Source: 2-01-FULL-45-10 sp964433975 (lineage in GTDB: Bacteria > Omnitrophota > Gorgyraeia > 2-01-FULL-45-10). Taken from it: DNA of 64,000 nucleotides. The notes below the pieces were generated by a model that made no database searches, was not told where the DNA came from, and saw nothing but the letters and a program-made list of their open reading frames with translations. The first letter of the stretch is position 1. The number at the start of each line of letters is the position of its first letter. The position numbers and the translations under genes were made by a program. The stretch is from positions 52,346 to 116,345 of the forward strand of contig CAYSSS010000002.1 of NCBI GenBank assembly GCA_964433975.1, written 5' to 3'. Shown here in pieces: positions 61,301 through 64,000 of the stretch.

Positions 61301-64000
61301 GTGACAAAAGGTTCGCGCAAGGCGCATATGTAAACGGTGCGGTTTGGGAAATAAACTGGGATTTCGCGACAGACTGCCAGGCGTGGGCCATAGCGGCGCT
61401 CGGGCCCGCAGAAATCGATGCAATGATCGGCGCAGGCACCGCATGGGATATTTGGCAGACTACCAGGGCGTTTGCCGGACAGTTTGGCGCTGGAGGAGAG
61501 CTATTAGGCCTTTCTTATAACAATGTTGTGGACGTGATATCGATCGAGTGGACCGCGGGAGCTATAGAAGCAGCGCTTAAGATAGCGGACTATTATAAGG
61601 TTTCTAATCCGGCGCGGTCAAACGCCGCTCTCCAGGACGCGATAGATATGCGTCAGGGGATAGAGGCATATAAGGTGAACACCGCTGCCGACACAACCGG
61701 ATTTATCTACGCCTCCGACAGGGTATGGCTTCCTTTCGGGTGGTATACGCCTCCTACTGACACTGTGAGCACGGCATCGACCTCATGGGTCTTATTCCTG
61801 ACTTCCGGATTTGATCCGTTCGTTCTCGGCGGCACGATACCGATGTACGGCTCTTTACCCGGATTAACGCCGGAACAAAATTTAGTGAACTTGCTTTCGA
61901 CGATGACGGACGGGTCGTACGACATGATACGCAGCTACATGGTGCCGCCCGCTTCGGTAGCCGCCGTGCTTGCCGAGATACTGGGTACAAATGCATTGGA
62001 TCCTTTAGGTGAAGCCGCTTTCATATTCAATGGATCCAATATTTACGATGTCGGTATGGCGATAATGAACCTTTACCGTTCCGGAGATCCTGCGCTTCGC
62101 GCGATAGCGGATAATATTTCGCAGATATTCTGGGAAGGAACTTTCGGAAATTTCACCAATATTACAGATGCTTCGGGACTACCGGTCAACGATGTCACGC
62201 AGTACACCCAGCAGCTTTTCAATATCATAGGAGATCCCGGTTATAGTGAGCCTGTGTATACGGCCGCTCTGCCGGAAGTACTGGATCTGAACACAGAGCT
62301 TTTGTCGGCCAACTTAAAATCTGTATTTGTAGCCACCTATCCCGGTGACTACATAACCAATCTATTCGCGGTAGTGGGGGGAGTCGGCTATGATAAGACA
62401 TCCTTTATCGTTGGCCTCTCAAAGACGACCGCGCTCGACAACGCACTTGTCGCGGCGGGCTTAAAAGATGAGTTTATAAGCTTGTATCCGGGCGACTATA
62501 ATGCAAACCTAATCGCCGTAACGAGCGATCCCGGCTATGACCAGGACGCATTTATAAACGCTTTACCACTGGCCGCTTCATTAGATCAGGCGCTTGTAGC
62601 CGCAAATTTAAAAACATCGCTTGCAGCATTATATCCGGGTGACTATGTAGCCAGCCTGTTCGAAGTTGTGGGGTGGGCCGGTTATGACGAAACTATATTC
62701 CTGGCGGAACTTCCGCAAGCGAAATCTCTAAACGACGCGCTGGTTGCCGCCGGTCTAAAGACATTCTTTACGACTCTTTATGCCGGGGACTACGTTGTTA
62801 ATCTCTTCGCGGTAGTGGGAGCCGCCGGTTACGATGAGGCGGCGTTTATTGCCAGCCTCTCCAGTGGATCAAAGACTATAGCGCTCGACCAGGCTCTTGT
62901 AGCGGCGGGCTTAAAAGACGCGTTCATATTCTTCTTCCCGGGCGACTACCAGACGAGCCTCATACTTGTCACCAGTGACCCCGGTTATGATCAGGCCACA
63001 TTCATGACAGCTTTACCAAAAGCGAAGTTACTGAATGACGCTCTGGAAGCCGCAAATCTTAAATCCAAATTTTTTGTAATCTATCCCGGCGACTATGTAG
63101 ACAATCTGTTCAGCGTCGTAATGGATCCTCTATATGTCCAGGCGACGTTCCTGACAGCGCTGCAGGCCAGCACTGTAAATCCTTTGGCGCTTGCTAACGC
63201 CATGCTTTCGGCCATTCGAGCGGATAGCGTGGCTTCATCGGCGTTCACTACGATAACAGGCGTAACTATCCCGGCTTCAGGCTTGCTTAACCAGACGCAG
63301 ACAAATGCTATATTTGCACTTATCTATCGAAGCGACGGAACGCTGCAGTACGGAGCGGGTGATCCGGCCAAAACCATGCAGGGGCTTAAGCTCGCAGCGC
63401 CGATGTTGATAGCGTTACGCGCGGATCCGGCCGCGATGACGGCGCTCGCGACCATCACAGGGACTACTATACCTGCGTCCGGAGGACTTAATGAGCCGCA
63501 GGCAAACGCGCTCTACAGCCTCGTCTATACTTATTTAGGCAACCTACAGGCGAACGCGGGCGACCCAGTAAAGACGATCGCCGGATTAAAGCTCGCGGGT
63601 GCCATGCTCGCGGCGTTAAGGGCAGACCCAGCCGCTATAACAGCATTAGCAAATCTCACAGGTGTTACGATTCCGGCGACCGGGGCACTCAGCGCACTGC
63701 AATCCAGCGCTCTATACTCACTGATATACAAAGCCGATGGCTCTCTGCAGATGAACGCCTCAAATCCAGTGGTTACCATTGCTGGAATGAAGCGCGCAAG
63801 CGATATTCTCATGGCGTTAAGAGCAGATCCGGCTGCGATGGCGGCGTTCACAAGTTTCACGGGAGTTACGCTTCCCGCGACAGGACCGCTTAACGAAGGG
63901 GAGGCGACCGCTCTCTATACGTTAGTCTATGACGCCAGCGGCGCGTTAAGGCCGTTCACAAGTGTTGCCGATATCTTGACGGGCATGAAGAGGGCTTACG
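58387..64000 (+). CDS. Secreted repeat protein with central (alpha/alpha)6 barrel (3' partial)
   Basis: Open frame of 1871 codons running off the window, starting ATG at 58387 (in-frame ATGs at 58408 and 58438 would leave a shorter signal peptide). The signal sequence KIVVLASIIIVLACNTAFA is followed by about seven 55-58-residue class I repeats (FxxxYGIAxxDQDP, LFxIVGxPGYxQxxFLxxL, LHxAL), two class II repeats, about four shorter class I units, the barrel, about seven 49-residue class I units (LYPGDYVxxLFxVVG, LNDALVAAGL), then at least four class II repeats of 67 residues (LRADPAAxTAL, TGVTIPATG, ALYSLIY). This is a helical solenoid flanking an enzyme-like domain. Function: likely surface-exposed or periplasmic; unknown. 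Confidence 0.9.
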   Translation, partial: MSLFNCFMKAGSCYKNAMKIVVLASIIIVLACNTAFAGFVPGSTAEQLHQTIASSSANSTAFTNLYGLAINPDDPAYSGKIISIVENPNFTTIGNYITSMTGVHALHGLITTNSLEAAFLAIYGINATLSDDAYLQQLYALVGISGFDPVEFTAALQNVADLHVALATRRTLFAQAYSIATTDQDPVANTAYRDKLFEIVGDHNYNQASFINALISAQTLHDALGSLRNDFNTIYGIAVVDQVLSNSVYRNRLSSIYGDPSFNQATYLTNLPKASDLHGGLDPYRDPFENAYGIPVADQNPVTNVTYRDYLFSIVGSPGYNQTAFLTNLNANQELHNALSTLRPEFEIIYGIAVMDQVLHNSPYVTILFAIRGDPGYDQAVFLAAMQKAADLHQALASYRDLFEQKYGIAIADQDPVNNIAYRNKLYEIIGGPGYVKDDFLKELIQGQPIFQNMLNVLQADADARAAILTLQGVTIPVPWPANPTQAQWDAVYGLIYQADGSLQANANDPARTMEGLKLAAAMLTALRADPTALTAIQTLMSVTLPLTGPLNAEQSALIYTFIYQADGSYQPYANDPAQAIASFTAALSLNDALIAAGLKPAFMNLFGADYVKALFDVTGDPAFSQGSFMTVMPKASNLNDAIIAGGLQVAFTNLFGNDYTKSLFDLTGDPLFDQAAFIAALPKASALNDAIITNNFGPLFLEVYGVSVGSSAYIGKMFDITGDPLYDLTVFMTALPKIKLLNDALQIATAEQKAAFTAVYGISPTYGFDNPDYRNLLFSIVGGSTFDINDIDGFLTGVERTVNLHYALMAMTQGQDDSFGNLYSVTVQGALNTKREGLFYRNMPTSGERTFLNPLSGTDYTWVDFDARAGDNAWLAMGQLQIYYQKYGASYDPEKMEMALAERIARAAMDLIVTDSIGGLRMSRGTDVISTENVISWYASFKMLYEITGRAEYLTAMNKMLQFLTNVYNTGDKRFAQGAYVNGAVWEINWDFATDCQAWAIAALGPAEIDAMIGAGTAWDIWQTTRAFAGQFGAGGELLGLSYNNVVDVISIEWTAGAIEAALKIADYYKVSNPARSNAALQDAIDMRQGIEAYKVNTAADTTGFIYASDRVWLPFGWYTPPTDTVSTASTSWVLFLTSGFDPFVLGGTIPMYGSLPGLTPEQNLVNLLSTMTDGSYDMIRSYMVPPASVAAVLAEILGTNALDPLGEAAFIFNGSNIYDVGMAIMNLYRSGDPALRAIADNISQIFWEGTFGNFTNITDASGLPVNDVTQYTQQLFNIIGDPGYSEPVYTAALPEVLDLNTELLSANLKSVFVATYPGDYITNLFAVVGGVGYDKTSFIVGLSKTTALDNALVAAGLKDEFISLYPGDYNANLIAVTSDPGYDQDAFINALPLAASLDQALVAANLKTSLAALYPGDYVASLFEVVGWAGYDETIFLAELPQAKSLNDALVAAGLKTFFTTLYAGDYVVNLFAVVGAAGYDEAAFIASLSSGSKTIALDQALVAAGLKDAFIFFFPGDYQTSLILVTSDPGYDQATFMTALPKAKLLNDALEAANLKSKFFVIYPGDYVDNLFSVVMDPLYVQATFLTALQASTVNPLALANAMLSAIRADSVASSAFTTITGVTIPASGLLNQTQTNAIFALIYRSDGTLQYGAGDPAKTMQGLKLAAPMLIALRADPAAMTALATITGTTIPASGGLNEPQANALYSLVYTYLGNLQANAGDPVKTIAGLKLAGAMLAALRADPAAITALANLTGVTIPATGALSALQSSALYSLIYKADGSLQMNASNPVVTIAGMKRASDILMALRADPAAMAAFTSFTGVTLPATGPLNEGEATALYTLVYDASGALRPFTSVADILTGMKRAY
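60880..61850 (+). other. (Alpha/alpha)6 barrel in the repeat protein
   Basis: Same domain as at 31640-32780: GDNAW, ISTEN, ATDCQ, DVISIEWTAGAIE, STASTSWV and FDPFVLGG are shared in the same order over about 320 residues. All four acidic motif residues are kept, so both copies may be active glycosidase-like enzymes. Confidence 0.7.
63180..64000 (+). repeat. Class II tandem protein repeats, 67-residue (201-bp) period
   Basis: Units beginning LRADPAA recur every 67 codons (for example near 63414, 63615 and 63816) and continue past the window end. Two related units occur at about 59760-60150. DNA copies are diverged, so this is an old repeat rather than a recent expansion. Confidence 0.85.

Noticed and set aside
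63180..64000. 201-bp periodic repeats as a CRISPR array
   Set aside because: They are in a continuous coding frame, are diverged, and have no constant repeat with variable spacers.

Overview
The window looks like a chromosomal segment from an uncultured bacterium, most likely of the candidate phylum Omnitrophota (former OP3). This rests on enormous multidomain genes, an unusual signal-peptide style (hydrophobic stretch, then L/Q-D-I/L-S/V-W/Y-A, then in two genes YPP), near-complete coding on one strand and mid-range GC. Giant genes are established for Omnitrophota relatives, but the phylum call is an inference from protein style because no rRNA or ribosomal gene is present. No rRNA, tRNA, insertion sequence, integrase or CRISPR array was seen.

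Layout, all on the plus strand. (1) Bases 1-12533 look like an operon: a 5'-truncated protein of at least 2328 aa (UPF0489-like, CPBP-type membrane protease and PTS enzyme I-like domains), a small HD-GYP protein, and a 1643-aa secreted protein (NDP kinase, then an LEPR motif, glycosidase and ILEI cassette). (2) 12661-23193 encodes a 3510-aa protein that joins UDP-glucose pyrophosphorylase-, phosphoglucomutase- and glucose-6-phosphate isomerase-like domains behind a signal peptide and a TraB/ChaN-like domain. (3) 23211-24294 has a terminator, a small lipoprotein and a secreted beta-sandwich protein. (4) 24521-52894 is one uninterrupted 9457-codon gene holding a TraB/ChaN-like domain, SecA-like ATPase, polytopic membrane block, (alpha/alpha)6 barrel, coiled-coil/TolC-like section, Rhs/YD-like section, glycosyltransferase-like membrane section, HExxH peptidase, fucokinase and DUF218 domains. 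(5) 52895-53186 is an intergenic region with three inverted repeats. (6) 53187-58298 is a paralogue of the 1643-aa protein, split by an in-frame TGA. (7) 58387 to the window end is an open, signal-peptide-bearing repeat protein that shares the (alpha/alpha)6 barrel with the 9457-aa protein.

Two signals tie the big genes together. First, all five complete large genes end in a related C-terminal module with a proline exactly 24 residues before the last residue, although the rest of the proteins differ. Second, the promoters of three giant genes carry an almost identical 18-bp box, GTTAAAnnACAAAAAAGT, placed exactly 13 bp upstream of the -35 element. Together with the enzymes present (hexose-phosphate to UDP-glucose, NDP kinase that could regenerate UTP, fucokinase, glycosyltransferase-like and glycosidase-like domains, SecA-like and TolC-like parts), this suggests a co-regulated family of envelope-targeted mega-enzymes for making, remodelling and exporting a surface glycan. 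That overall role is inference. The domain calls, tails and promoter boxes were read directly from the sequence.
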